From assembly GCA_934101225.1 (NCBI GenBank), contig CAKOQK010000009.1, positions 1 through 42,576 on the forward strand: 42,576 nucleotides of DNA. The letters run 5' to 3'. Every line of letters begins with the position of its first letter. Position 1 is the stretch's first letter. The notes under the pieces are model-generated. The model was not told the origin of the DNA and ran no database searches. It saw only the letters and a list, made by a program, of their open reading frames with translations. The position numbers were made by a program, and so were the translations under genes. The DNA is from an uncultured Bacilli bacterium (GTDB taxonomy: Bacteria; Bacillota_I; Bacilli_A; RF39; UBA660). Below are positions 35,157 through 42,568 of this stretch, in pieces.

Positions 35157-35899
35157 TATTTTTTACCTCCTATTATTTCGTTTGCCATTAATTCAAAGAC
35201 TTTTTCATCTTTAAATTTACTATATTTATAAGTTATTAATTCACCATTTAAAACAAGTTCATCTAATTTTGAAACATGGAAACTAGAACTAATTACGTAA
35301 TCAATATTTGATCCTAATATATTTTTTAAATCATAATTACTAAAGAAATTTTTATTAGGTATAAAACTATTATTAACAATTATCTTATATTTTTTTAATT
35401 CATTTTCTTCGAATATGTTAAGAATATTTTTTAGATTCTTAAGAGAAACGAAATCATTTGTGGTTACAAAATAAATTAAGTCACTTTTATCTAATGCAAA
35501 GACATTTATTTCATTTAGACTACTTGCTGTATCTATTAATATTACGTCATATGCATACACACATTTATCTAACAAAATATCTATATATTTTATACTTATA
35601 CGTGATGCTTGTCTTGGATCTTTAGGACATGCTATAAATGAGATATTATCATCATACTTAGTTATGTATTTATCCATATCTTCATATTTATTATTTAAGT
35701 AATCTTCAGCAAAGTTATAGATAGTTTTAGTAACGTCTTTATTAAGGGAAAAAGCAATTGCCCCATTTGTTAGGTCTAAATCAACGATAAGAACTTTTTT
35801 ATCCATTTTAGATAATGTTCCAGCAAGTGAAAGAAGTGTCGTTGTTTTTCCAACTCCACCTTTGGCTGAATACATACATACAATTTTACCTCTAGCCAT
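35156..35899 (-). CDS. tadZ: TadZ/CpaE-like ParA-family ATPase
   Basis: A 247-residue MinD/ParA ATPase with the deviant Walker A CMYSAKGGVGKTTTLLSL at the N-terminus, the switch IVDLDLTNGAIA and DVILIDTASSLNE. In Tad systems it localises the machine. There is no receiver-like N-terminal domain. The ATG at 35899 follows AGGTGG; the GTG four codons before is part of that site. Confidence 0.88.
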   Translation of the reverse strand: MARGKIVCMYSAKGGVGKTTTLLSLAGTLSKMDKKVLIVDLDLTNGAIAFSLNKDVTKTIYNFAEDYLNNKYEDMDKYITKYDDNISFIACPKDPRQASRISIKYIDILLDKCVYAYDVILIDTASSLNEINVFALDKSDLIYFVTTNDFVSLKNLKNILNIFEENELKKYKIIVNNSFIPNKNFFSNYDLKNILGSNIDYVISSSFHVSKLDELVLNGELITYKYSKFKDEKVFELMANEIIGGKK

Positions 35900-35900
35900 A

Positions 35901-36272
35901 TTAAGAACCACCTTTATTTTCTTCTATAATTATACCATTATTTGTATTAATAACAACATAATTTATTTTAATATTATAATTTTTAATGTTTATTATCTTG
36001 CCAAACGTACTTTTAAATTTATAATTATTTTGAATGTATATTTTATCTTCGTCTAATTTGTAATTGAAATTATTAGTGCTATAACCATTTTTTTGATATA
36101 AAGTTTTTATTTCTTCTTCATCTTGGGTACTTTTTAAAATAGTTTTAGTAACGCTTTCATATTTCATTTGTTCATTTATGATAATAGCATAATCATAGGT
36201 AAACGCAAGAGAGATAAAAATAACTGGTAAAATGATAATAAATATTGTTAAACTTTGTCCTTTTTTATTCAC
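35901..36272 (-). CDS. TadE-like minor pilin protein
   Basis: The 123-residue protein has the TadE-like start MNKKGQSLTIFIIILPVIFI, a short signal ending in Gly followed by a hydrophobic helix, and a small globular end. The typical Glu at +5 is replaced here (SLTIF). It is the second of two such genes. Confidence 0.75.
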   Translation of the reverse strand: MNKKGQSLTIFIIILPVIFISLAFTYDYAIIINEQMKYESVTKTILKSTQDEEEIKTLYQKNGYSTNNFNYKLDEDKIYIQNNYKFKSTFGKIINIKNYNIKINYVVINTNNGIIIEENKGGS

Positions 36273-36591
36273 TTAGTATTACCCTTTCACTTTTAATTTT
36301 ATAAGGTTTTCCTAAAACTTTAGAAAGTCCTGGGGTTATTGTTTTGTAATTTTTAGTTAAGGTTAAATAAACATAATTATCTTTTACCTCATATGTTAAT
36401 GTTGCATCAGTTATTTTATTTAATTCATCAATTTTATTTTCTTTATATAAAGTTATTGTTTCATTCATATCTGATTCCAAATGATTTTTATAAGAAAAAA
36501 TTAGCATCATATCAGTTATAAACATGATTATGTAAATTATAACTGGAAGAATAATAATAAATTCAACTAATGCTTGTCCTCTTTTATTCAT
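36265..36591 (-). CDS. tadE: TadE-family pseudopilin
   Basis: A 108-residue protein with the TadE signature MNKRGQALVEFIIILPVIIY (Gly and then ALVEF with the conserved Glu), one membrane helix and a beta-rich domain. It is the first gene of the Tad operon. The ATG at 36591 is chosen; the frame to 36609 has no better site. Confidence 0.85.
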   Translation of the reverse strand: MNKRGQALVEFIIILPVIIYIIMFITDMMLIFSYKNHLESDMNETITLYKENKIDELNKITDATLTYEVKDNYVYLTLTKNYKTITPGLSKVLGKPYKIKSERVILSE

Positions 36592-36615
36592 TTTACCAAC
36601 CCTTATCATAATTAA

Positions 36616-36644
36616 ATTATAAAATATTTATGTTATTTTTACAA
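36616..36644 (-). promoter_or_regulatory. SigA-type promoter of the Tad operon
   Basis: TTGTAA, a 17-base spacer and TATAAT on the minus strand, about 25 bases before tadE. Confidence 0.8.
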
Positions 36645-36645
36645 T

Positions 36646-36680
36646 TAAAAACGATAGTGAGTTAGCTCATTATCGTCTTA
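36646..36680 (-). terminator. Terminator of the 36689..38224 surface gene
   Basis: ACGATAATGAG and CTCACTATCGT form a long stem with one mismatch and a short loop, then TTTTT on the minus strand. It separates the surface gene from the Tad promoter. Confidence 0.88.
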
Positions 36681-36688
36681 ATAGGTAT

Positions 36689-38224
36689 TTATCCAAGCTT
36701 GTATGGATTTGATGATGTGCCATCTCCTTCAATAATTCGGGTATCCGATGTTAGATATGTGGTCGCAAAAACCCCATAGGAGGTAAACGCGTGGTCAGTG
36801 CCAACGAAACCCTCACCGAGCGCAACGAACACGTGGGAGGAGTCACCGGAGTAAGGCGAAAATGTCCAATACCAAGATTCTTTATGTAACCAATTGTTAT
36901 TTTTACATTTTACGTTTGTATAATCATAAGAATTTGTTTCGGCATTATAAACTTGCCCTGCTCTTAAGTTATTGCGGCACTCTACATCAGTTGATGCATA
37001 TCCATAGTCACTGGCATATATTAGGCCTATTTTTCTCGTCCAGGTAGTTGGTCTACTATTTTGATAGGTTATACTTCCTCTTTCAGCATTATATTGTTCG
37101 ATGGTTGAAAGACCAATTGGGGCGGTACTTGGGTTATAATTATTTCCGCCAATATTCCATACGCTTTCGCTTATCATTGCTTGATATTTTTCTTTGATAG
37201 TATACTGATAATTAAATGTTCCTGTTTGTCTAAATACTGGCTTATTTGTACTTGAATCCCAAGATGAATTATACCAGTTGGTTTTATTAGCAGTTAAGGT
37301 TGTATCTAAATAATCGCCATTTAGTTCCTTCATTAAATCTGCATCTGTCCAATCGTTTATTCCATAATCGTTATTTCCTGTTGCATCCCAAGAAAATAAG
37401 CCAAGAGAAGAATTTCTAACTATCTTTAGTTTTTTACTAGTGTTACCACTTGAATCAGTTACATTAAAGATACCGATGATTCTCCATAACTCGCCATCGT
37501 TTCCAAACTCAACATAGTTTTTAGGATTTGCTCCACTATATCTGATATTTTCATCTACTGTGGGATCTTTTAATAAGCCATGTACGGCTGAATCTTCACT
37601 ATTATATAAATTAGTTATAAATTCAACTCCGGTTTTAGAATAATCATATATTTGTCTGTCTTGAACAATTATTATATGGCAAGAAAACAAGGCTCCTTGA
37701 TTTTCTGATTGATCTTTGCCTGTTTCAGGAAAGGATATTGTTAAATTATAAATATGTTTAGCGTTACTTGCTCCACCGGCAAAGTATCCGCTTGCTATAT
37801 ATCTTGTTCCAATTTTTTGGACATCGCCGGTAAGGTTATTGGCGATTAAACCATTATTTGTTGAGGCACTATCTTTAGTTAGGCTATATTTTAATGAACT
37901 TTCACTAAAGGTATTATTATCTATTACTATTCCAATTTTATAATACATATTATTATCGGTATTGTTATTATTTATTTTAGTATTATTTGTTCCGATTAAT
38001 GTAAATTTCTTAGTTACTGATGCTCCTGGTATTATTTTATTTAATATGATATTACCTGAATTATTTTCATAGTTTATTTCCATTGTTCCAGCATCAAATG
38101 CGACTGTACTGGTTGTTTCATTATTATTTATTCTAATAGCTAGGTAAGCATAGGTTATAGTTATGCCTATAAGAAACGTTAACGCTGAAAATAATATCCA
38201 AATTATAGATTTGCCCTTATTCAT
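36689..38224 (-). CDS. Large TasA-like surface protein with variable C-terminal patch
   Basis: A 511-residue exported protein. Signal/anchor at about 7-27 (IIWILFSALTFLIGITITYA). A TasA/camelysin-like beta domain follows (about 30-185), with AFDAGTMEINYENNSGNIIL, KIIPGASVTKKFTLIGTNN and NLTISFPETGKDQSENQGAL. This domain is clearly related to that of 40750..42063. The C-terminal half has FGNDGELWRIIGIF and many Trp residues, a WYWTFSPYSG segment, and ends SNPYKLG; a C-type-lectin-like or DUF6273-type fold is inferred. It has a poly-G promoter (38255..38282) and a GC-rich patch near its 3' end (36761..36859). Confidence 0.7.
   Translation of the reverse strand: MNKGKSIIWILFSALTFLIGITITYAYLAIRINNNETTSTVAFDAGTMEINYENNSGNIILNKIIPGASVTKKFTLIGTNNTKINNNNTDNNMYYKIGIVIDNNTFSESSLKYSLTKDSASTNNGLIANNLTGDVQKIGTRYIASGYFAGGASNAKHIYNLTISFPETGKDQSENQGALFSCHIIIVQDRQIYDYSKTGVEFITNLYNSEDSAVHGLLKDPTVDENIRYSGANPKNYVEFGNDGELWRIIGIFNVTDSSGNTSKKLKIVRNSSLGLFSWDATGNNDYGINDWTDADLMKELNGDYLDTTLTANKTNWYNSSWDSSTNKPVFRQTGTFNYQYTIKEKYQAMISESVWNIGGNNYNPSTAPIGLSTIEQYNAERGSITYQNSRPTTWTRKIGLIYASDYGYASTDVECRNNLRAGQVYNAETNSYDYTNVKCKNNNWLHKESWYWTFSPYSGDSSHVFVALGEGFVGTDHAFTSYGVFATTYLTSDTRIIEGDGTSSNPYKLG
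36761..36859 (-). other. GC-rich, A-poor patch, candidate hypervariable segment
   Basis: By my count 58 of 99 bases are G or C, in a region otherwise near 30%. The coding strand holds only about 10 A in 99. Codons such as TAC TCC GGT GAC TCC TCC read like NNC changes of AAC. The encoded run includes SGDSSHVFVALGEGFVGTDH. This composition fits a diversity-generating-retroelement variable region, or recent recombination. No template copy is in the window. Confidence 0.5.
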
Positions 38225-38254
38225 ATAAAAATTTCACCATATCCTTATAGTGAA

Positions 38255-38282
38255 ATTATAACCCGGTTTACCCCCCCGTCAA
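38255..38282 (-). promoter_or_regulatory. Poly-G spacer promoter A (surface gene 36689..38224)
   Basis: On the minus strand TTGACG and TATAAT are separated by 16 bases. Seven G run from the end of the -35 box into the spacer. A 5' inverted repeat (ATTTCAC and GTGAAAT) covers the likely start site and ribosome site GGTGA. The same arrangement with six G lies before 40750..42063. Gain of one G would give the optimal 17-base spacer. Confidence 0.8.
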
Positions 38283-38327
38283 GCGAACAAAGGTATTTAT
38301 AAATTTCTAGTTTCGGACACTTGACGG
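38276..38327. repeat. Inverted repeat around the poly-G promoter
   Basis: CCGTCAAGCG and, 32 bases on, CACTTGACGG are inverted copies with one mismatch. One arm carries the -35 box. It could be an operator or the trace of a rearrangement. The second poly-G promoter lacks the far arm. Confidence 0.5.
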
Positions 38328-38366
38328 CTATAGGTACAATTAAAATAAAATTTTATATTTATTAAA

Positions 38367-38570
38367 TTATATTTTTACTGTTTGTTTTAAATAAATTTGA
38401 TTCATATTCTTGAAACTTTCAAATGTCCTATCAATATCTACGCGAGATAACATCCATTCTATTTGTTTTGCTTGCATTTCAAAATAAGACTTTTGGTCAT
38501 TATTATCTATATGATATTCTAATAATGCATTACTAATTCTTTTCCCTAAAGTTATATCAATTGCTACCAT
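38367..38570 (-). CDS. Hypothetical small protein
   Basis: I do not recognise this 67-residue protein (MVAIDITLGKRISNALLEYH, then SYFEMQAKQIEWMLSRVDID). It is mostly helical. It overlaps the preceding gene by 7 bases, so the two form a small operon of unknown role between the surface gene and the glycosyltransferase. Confidence 0.5.
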   Translation of the reverse strand: MVAIDITLGKRISNALLEYHIDNNDQKSYFEMQAKQIEWMLSRVDIDRTFESFKNMNQIYLKQTVKI

Positions 38571-38815
38571 TGAATAGGAATTCTAATGTTAGATTCTGAA
38601 TAAAAATCATATTGTTCGCTTAGATGTTCAGCTACAAAATCGACATATTGTTCAAAATGATCCATTATATAATTTAGTTGGGCTTTTCTTTTAATTAAAT
38701 GTTCCATAAATTCTGATGGTTCTATTAAACTTTTTTTCCATGGAATTTCTTCATATAATTTATCGATTTCATTTAGTACAATTTCTTTTACTTCTTTTTG
38801 ATATAAATCATTCAT
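38564..38815 (-). CDS. Hypothetical small helical protein
   Basis: This 83-residue protein starts MNDLYQKEVKEIVLNEIDKL and continues with EPSEFMEHLIKRKAQLNYI. It is acidic and helical with a Trp near each end. The ATG at 38815 follows AAAGGAG; the longer frame to 38845 lacks a site. It is paired with the 67-residue protein. Such a pair recalls small two-gene modules such as toxin-antitoxin units, but no family match supports that. Confidence 0.55.
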   Translation of the reverse strand: MNDLYQKEVKEIVLNEIDKLYEEIPWKKSLIEPSEFMEHLIKRKAQLNYIMDHFEQYVDFVAEHLSEQYDFYSESNIRIPIQW

Positions 38816-38892
38816 ATATACTCCTTTATGATTAAATTTTACCACAAATTAGTTAAAAATTGTAATGTAATTTTTATGTAATAATTATGTAA

Positions 38893-38932
38893 TTAAAAAC
38901 TACTAGCTAATTTTAATTGCTAATAGTTTCTA
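38893..38932 (-). terminator. Terminator of the glycosyltransferase gene
   Basis: AACTATTAGCAATT and its near-complement AATTAGCTAGTAGTT form a long stem with mismatches, then TTTTTAA on the minus strand. Confidence 0.82.
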
Positions 38933-38935
38933 TAC

Positions 38936-40174
38936 TTATTTTTTTAATTCATCTATTTTAATGCTTCTGGTATGCTTTATTGCTTCCCATTTATTGTATT
39001 TTTTAACAAATACTGAAATATTTATTGGAATCCAGCTTAATAAAAATATAGAAAATAATATAATTGTTGCTGTCATTCCTTTAAGGTCTTTTTTCTTATA
39101 TAGTAATGCGAATATTTCTATAGCGATACCCATTGCAAGTAAAACGCAGAAGAATACGATATTAGTGGCAAAAAAGTAAGAAAATATATCATGTAATTGT
39201 ATACCAACTATTTTAAATATTACAAGTAATATAAGGTTAAAGAATGAAATAACTTGCATTAGTGGGCCTAAATATACTAAGGACATATCTAAACTTGCAA
39301 GTCTTCCTGTTTTAAGAAAGTTTTTAAATAATTTGGCACTATATCTATTCATACACTGAATAATACCGGCACTCCATCTTTTTCTTTGCTTCCATGATGC
39401 ACCAAAATTAATTGGATATTCATCATAAGTTATAGCCTCTTCTACAAATGCAATTTGTTCATTTTTTAAAGCACATTGTCCAGTAAACTCTACATCTTCT
39501 GTTAAAGTATATGTTTCAAATCCATCACGGTCAATAATATCCTTACTAATCATGAATCCAGTACCATTAATAGATGCCGATGAATCAAACGCCATTCTTG
39601 ATTGATTAAAGAAAATATTTTGAAATAAATAAAATATTGTATAACTACCACTAATCCAATTATCTTTTGGATTCTTACTATCACGATATCCTTCTGCTAC
39701 TTTATATCCAGAATTATAACAATCATTCATATGTTTTAAGAAATCTTTATGAACTAAATTATCAGCATCAAATATAACATATGCATCAATTTCTTTATTA
39801 TCTTTTAATTTATCAAACGCAACTTTTAAAACATCACCTTTAGTCTTAGTAGGCTTATTACATTCTATTACTGTCGCTCCAGCATCAAGAGCCGCCTTAG
39901 CAGTATTATCTGTACAATTATTAGGAACAACAAAAATTCCATATTTATCTTTTGGATAATCTAATTGTTTTAAGCTTTCTATTAAGTTACCGATAACTTG
40001 TTCTTCATTCCTAGCTGCAACTATAATTGCAAAAAAACTTTTCTTTCTACTCTTTTTAAAATTTACTTTACTTTTTTTAATTATTCCTAAAAACCCACTT
40101 ACGGCAAAATACAAGCCATAAATCAGTGTAATATAGAATAATATGTAATAAATTGTTTTTACGATAATTATCAT
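38936..40174 (-). CDS. Membrane family 2 glycosyltransferase
   Basis: A 412-residue processive-type glycosyltransferase. N-terminal membrane helix (about 3-27), then a GT-A domain with AIIVAARNEEQVIGNLIESL, DADN (metal-binding), the base segment TEDVEFTGQ and the QRKRW motif (Q-x-x-R-W) of cellulose and hyaluronan synthase-like enzymes. Two or three helices follow (about 300-395). It probably makes a surface polysaccharide; the sugar cannot be told. The ATG at 40174 is preferred over a TTG five codons earlier. Lone transcript with its own terminator. Confidence 0.9.
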   Translation of the reverse strand: MIIIVKTIYYILFYITLIYGLYFAVSGFLGIIKKSKVNFKKSRKKSFFAIIVAARNEEQVIGNLIESLKQLDYPKDKYGIFVVPNNCTDNTAKAALDAGATVIECNKPTKTKGDVLKVAFDKLKDNKEIDAYVIFDADNLVHKDFLKHMNDCYNSGYKVAEGYRDSKNPKDNWISGSYTIFYLFQNIFFNQSRMAFDSSASINGTGFMISKDIIDRDGFETYTLTEDVEFTGQCALKNEQIAFVEEAITYDEYPINFGASWKQRKRWSAGIIQCMNRYSAKLFKNFLKTGRLASLDMSLVYLGPLMQVISFFNLILLVIFKIVGIQLHDIFSYFFATNIVFFCVLLAMGIAIEIFALLYKKKDLKGMTATIILFSIFLLSWIPINISVFVKKYNKWEAIKHTRSIKIDELKK

Positions 40175-40231
40175 ACTTCTCACACCCAAATCATTATATA
40201 ATATTTTTTTAATTTTGTAACTCTTTTATCA

Positions 40232-40532
40232 TCAAATAAATTTATTTAATAATAAATCTTCTTTTTCTTGAACAAAGAAATTATAGAAAACACTAACATA
40301 ATCAACACATGCTTCAAAATTATATTTCTCATAATAGTTAATCAAAATTGAAAATAAATAACTTTTTTATTTTCATTTATCATATATTTATATAAATTAA
40401 CTATTTATCAATTTTAAAATCTATTATTTCTTCATCTAATATATTATTATCCATTATTTTATTTATACTTTCTTTAAGAAGATAATAGTTTCTTAATATT
40501 CTATTTTCTTCTTAACTACTACTTATTTTCAT
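40232..40532 (-). pseudogene. Multiply broken gene upstream of the glycosyltransferase
   Basis: The 560-base gap 40190..40749 has no intact gene. From an ATG at 40532 one frame reads MKISSS, a TAA, then NRILRNYYLLKESINKIMD and LDEEIIDFKIDK. A second frame holds NLYKYMINENKK and a third NYYEKYNFEACVDYVSVFYN with QEKEDLLLNKFI and a stop at 40232. Three frames plus internal stops indicate an old helical protein gene in decay. I do not recognise it. Nothing else is seen in the rest of the gap beyond the terminator at 40712..40738. Confidence 0.6.
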
Positions 40533-40711
40533 AAACATTTTTAATTATATAAAACTATATATATCGTATTTTTTATTCCATATATCACCTTTTGATATCA
40601 TAAATATCATCTTTATTATATCACGGATATTTTTTATTAATAGTATTTTTAAGTAATTTATGTAAATTAAAATGTTAAATTTCATATTTTTTCTTATTTT
40701 TAACCTATTAA

Positions 40712-40738
40712 AAAATCTAAATATTTACTATTTAGATC
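40712..40738 (-). terminator. Terminator of the 40750..42063 surface gene
   Basis: A perfect 9-bp stem ATCTAAATA and TATTTAGAT with a 5-base loop, followed by TTTTTT on the minus strand. Confidence 0.88.
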
Positions 40739-40749
40739 TATACTATAAA

Positions 40750-42063
40750 TTACCCAATTCTAAATGCAGGAGATATTCCTTGCTTTGTATTTGGACTTAA
40801 ATGTCTATACCAATCCCCCGAATTGCTAATATATACGAAATTATCAATAGATGAATTACGTAACCACCAAATATTATTTGTTCCATCATATTTTTTTATT
40901 AATAAGTTAAAATTATTAGTTGTCACATTATTTATAGAATAATAATCTAATTGTCTACTTAAATTATATGCACTATCTGTAGGGGAAATATGATTAGTTT
41001 TACCATCTGTTAGTATTTCTCTAGCACTTAATAAATATATTTTATCATCAGTAATAAAATTTGCAGTATCATTTGAACCATATCCTGAAATAACATTTGT
41101 TGAAATAATAGCATCTTGTAAATTTGTTGGTAACTTTAAAAAGAAAGAATTATTTAAATATGTTCTTATTTCTGATTTTTCCCATCCTCCTATATTGGTT
41201 GCCGTGCTATTTATCTCCTTTAATTCTACTATATCCGTAAATTCTACCACAAAACCACAAGCCGTTTTTGAAAAATTTATATTACTACATTCAGCAGGAT
41301 TAGTGTTATTTGCAACCCTCAAAGTATATTTTTTATTATTAATTGTTATTTCTTTTTGAGATCCAACTGGATAAGCATCACCTTCTCCGGCTTTAACCAC
41401 CTTAGCAATTGTTTCCCAGGAATCATCTGCAAATGTGGTTGGAATTGGAGTTTCTCGATTAATTTCTAAAATTCCATTAAATGTAGCTCCTTTTTCACTA
41501 TCTTGGTTTTCACCGGTATCGGGAAATTGGATTTTTAAATTAAAGGTAATTGTTTGATTTGATGTGTTTGCTTTAAATTCTCCTGTTACTAATTCTAAAT
41601 ATTTACTACCTTTTTTAATTATTCCACTAGTATAACCAGTTTCAGTGGTATTTCCTGGTATTGTTTGATTTGTTGTTCCTACTAACGTGCTTGTTATATT
41701 TGTATTTGCACTCGTTCGCTTTAAATAATAATGTAATTGTCCATCTGAAAATGTGGATTTATACTTTATTCCTACTTTATATGGCATGGCAAGTCCACTT
41801 GTTGTATTTGTTCCGGTTAGTGTGAATGTTTTATCTATTATTATCTTACTACTTGGTTGTATATCTTTTGATACTAACAAACTACTTTTGCCATCTGCAT
41901 AACTTATTGTCATCTTTCCACTTTTTACTTCTATTGCTGAAGTACTTCCCTTATTATTACTCGCACTAAAAAAAGCATATGTTATTCCTGAAAATATCAC
42001 TAGGAGCATCACTATTGTTCCTATCATTACATATACTTTGATTTGTTCTTCTTTACTATTCAT
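40750..42063 (-). CDS. TasA-like surface protein with DUF6273-like C-terminus
   Basis: A 437-residue exported protein. Signal/anchor at about 10-32 (VYVMIGTIVMLLVIFSGITY). A TasA-like beta domain follows (about 35-200) that aligns with that of 36689..38224: AIEVKSGKMTISYADGKSSL, FTLTGTNTTSGLAM and IQFPDTGENQDSEKGATFNG. The C-terminal half (about 220-437) has PVGSQKEITINNKKYTLRVA, IWWLRNSSIDNFVYI and the end GISPAFRIG, typical of DUF6273 or C-type-lectin-like domains. It has no GC-rich patch. Its promoter carries six G in the spacer. AGGTGAT-like GGTGAT precedes the ATG. Confidence 0.75.
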   Translation of the reverse strand: MNSKEEQIKVYVMIGTIVMLLVIFSGITYAFFSASNNKGSTSAIEVKSGKMTISYADGKSSLLVSKDIQPSSKIIIDKTFTLTGTNTTSGLAMPYKVGIKYKSTFSDGQLHYYLKRTSANTNITSTLVGTTNQTIPGNTTETGYTSGIIKKGSKYLELVTGEFKANTSNQTITFNLKIQFPDTGENQDSEKGATFNGILEINRETPIPTTFADDSWETIAKVVKAGEGDAYPVGSQKEITINNKKYTLRVANNTNPAECSNINFSKTACGFVVEFTDIVELKEINSTATNIGGWEKSEIRTYLNNSFFLKLPTNLQDAIISTNVISGYGSNDTANFITDDKIYLLSAREILTDGKTNHISPTDSAYNLSRQLDYYSINNVTTNNFNLLIKKYDGTNNIWWLRNSSIDNFVYISNSGDWYRHLSPNTKQGISPAFRIG

Positions 42064-42089
42064 ATAAAATCACCATATTCCATAGTGAA

Positions 42090-42116
42090 ATTATATCTCT
42101 AAAAGCCCCCCGTCAA
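42090..42116 (-). promoter_or_regulatory. Poly-G spacer promoter B (surface gene 40750..42063)
   Basis: TTGACG and TATAAT on the minus strand with a 15-base spacer that begins in a run of six G. The flank TTCGC before the -35 box, the TATAATTTCACTAT after it and the GGTGAT site match promoter A. Only the 10 bases between the G run and the -10 box differ. Confidence 0.8.
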
Positions 42117-42166
42117 GCGAAAACATGTTCTATTTTTACAAATGATTTAATTCTTTAATAATGCAC

Positions 42167-42568
42167 TTATCTAGATCTTCTTGAGCGCAATTCATTTGTA
42201 GGCTGTTGCATTTTTTTAAGCTCTATTTTTTTAATTTCTTGTACTAAAAGTCTAATATTTCGCATGTAATAATTAAGTTCAGTTTTAGTAAAATAATCCG
42301 CATATAAGTTAAATATCATATTACTTAAATTACTTAGCTCAGTTAAAATAAGAGTTCCATCAGTATCGTTTCCCTCATTATCAATAAAAATTAATATTTT
42401 AGAAACTAATTTAGAAAAATCAAAATTAATATTAGATTTAATAAATATTTTAATTATTCTTTCATCTACTATAGATACTTCCATATTATTTAATGTAATA
42501 GGATAACTAAAGAAATCAAATGATTCTTTAAATTTATATTTTTTCTTATTTTTATATAACTTGTACAT
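42167..42568 (-). CDS. Hypothetical protein
   Basis: I do not recognise this 133-residue protein. It has a beta-rich N-terminal half (ITLNNMEVSIVDERIIKIFI) and a helical C-terminal half with LTELSNLSNMIFNLYADYF, ending in a basic LRSRRSR. An in-frame TAA lies two codons before the ATG, so the frame begins here. No ribosome site can be judged because only 8 bases of the window remain. It lies just upstream of poly-G promoter B. Confidence 0.5.
   Translation of the reverse strand: MYKLYKNKKKYKFKESFDFFSYPITLNNMEVSIVDERIIKIFIKSNINFDFSKLVSKILIFIDNEGNDTDGTLILTELSNLSNMIFNLYADYFTKTELNYYMRNIRLLVQEIKKIELKKMQQPTNELRSRRSR

Noticed and set aside
40801..40860. Short G-rich run near the 3' end of 40750..42063 as a second variable region
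   Set aside because: It has only five G in a row and the surrounding codons keep the normal A-rich composition.
36689..42063. Complete diversity-generating retroelement in the window
   Set aside because: No reverse transcriptase, accessory gene or template repeat is present; only a candidate variable region is claimed.
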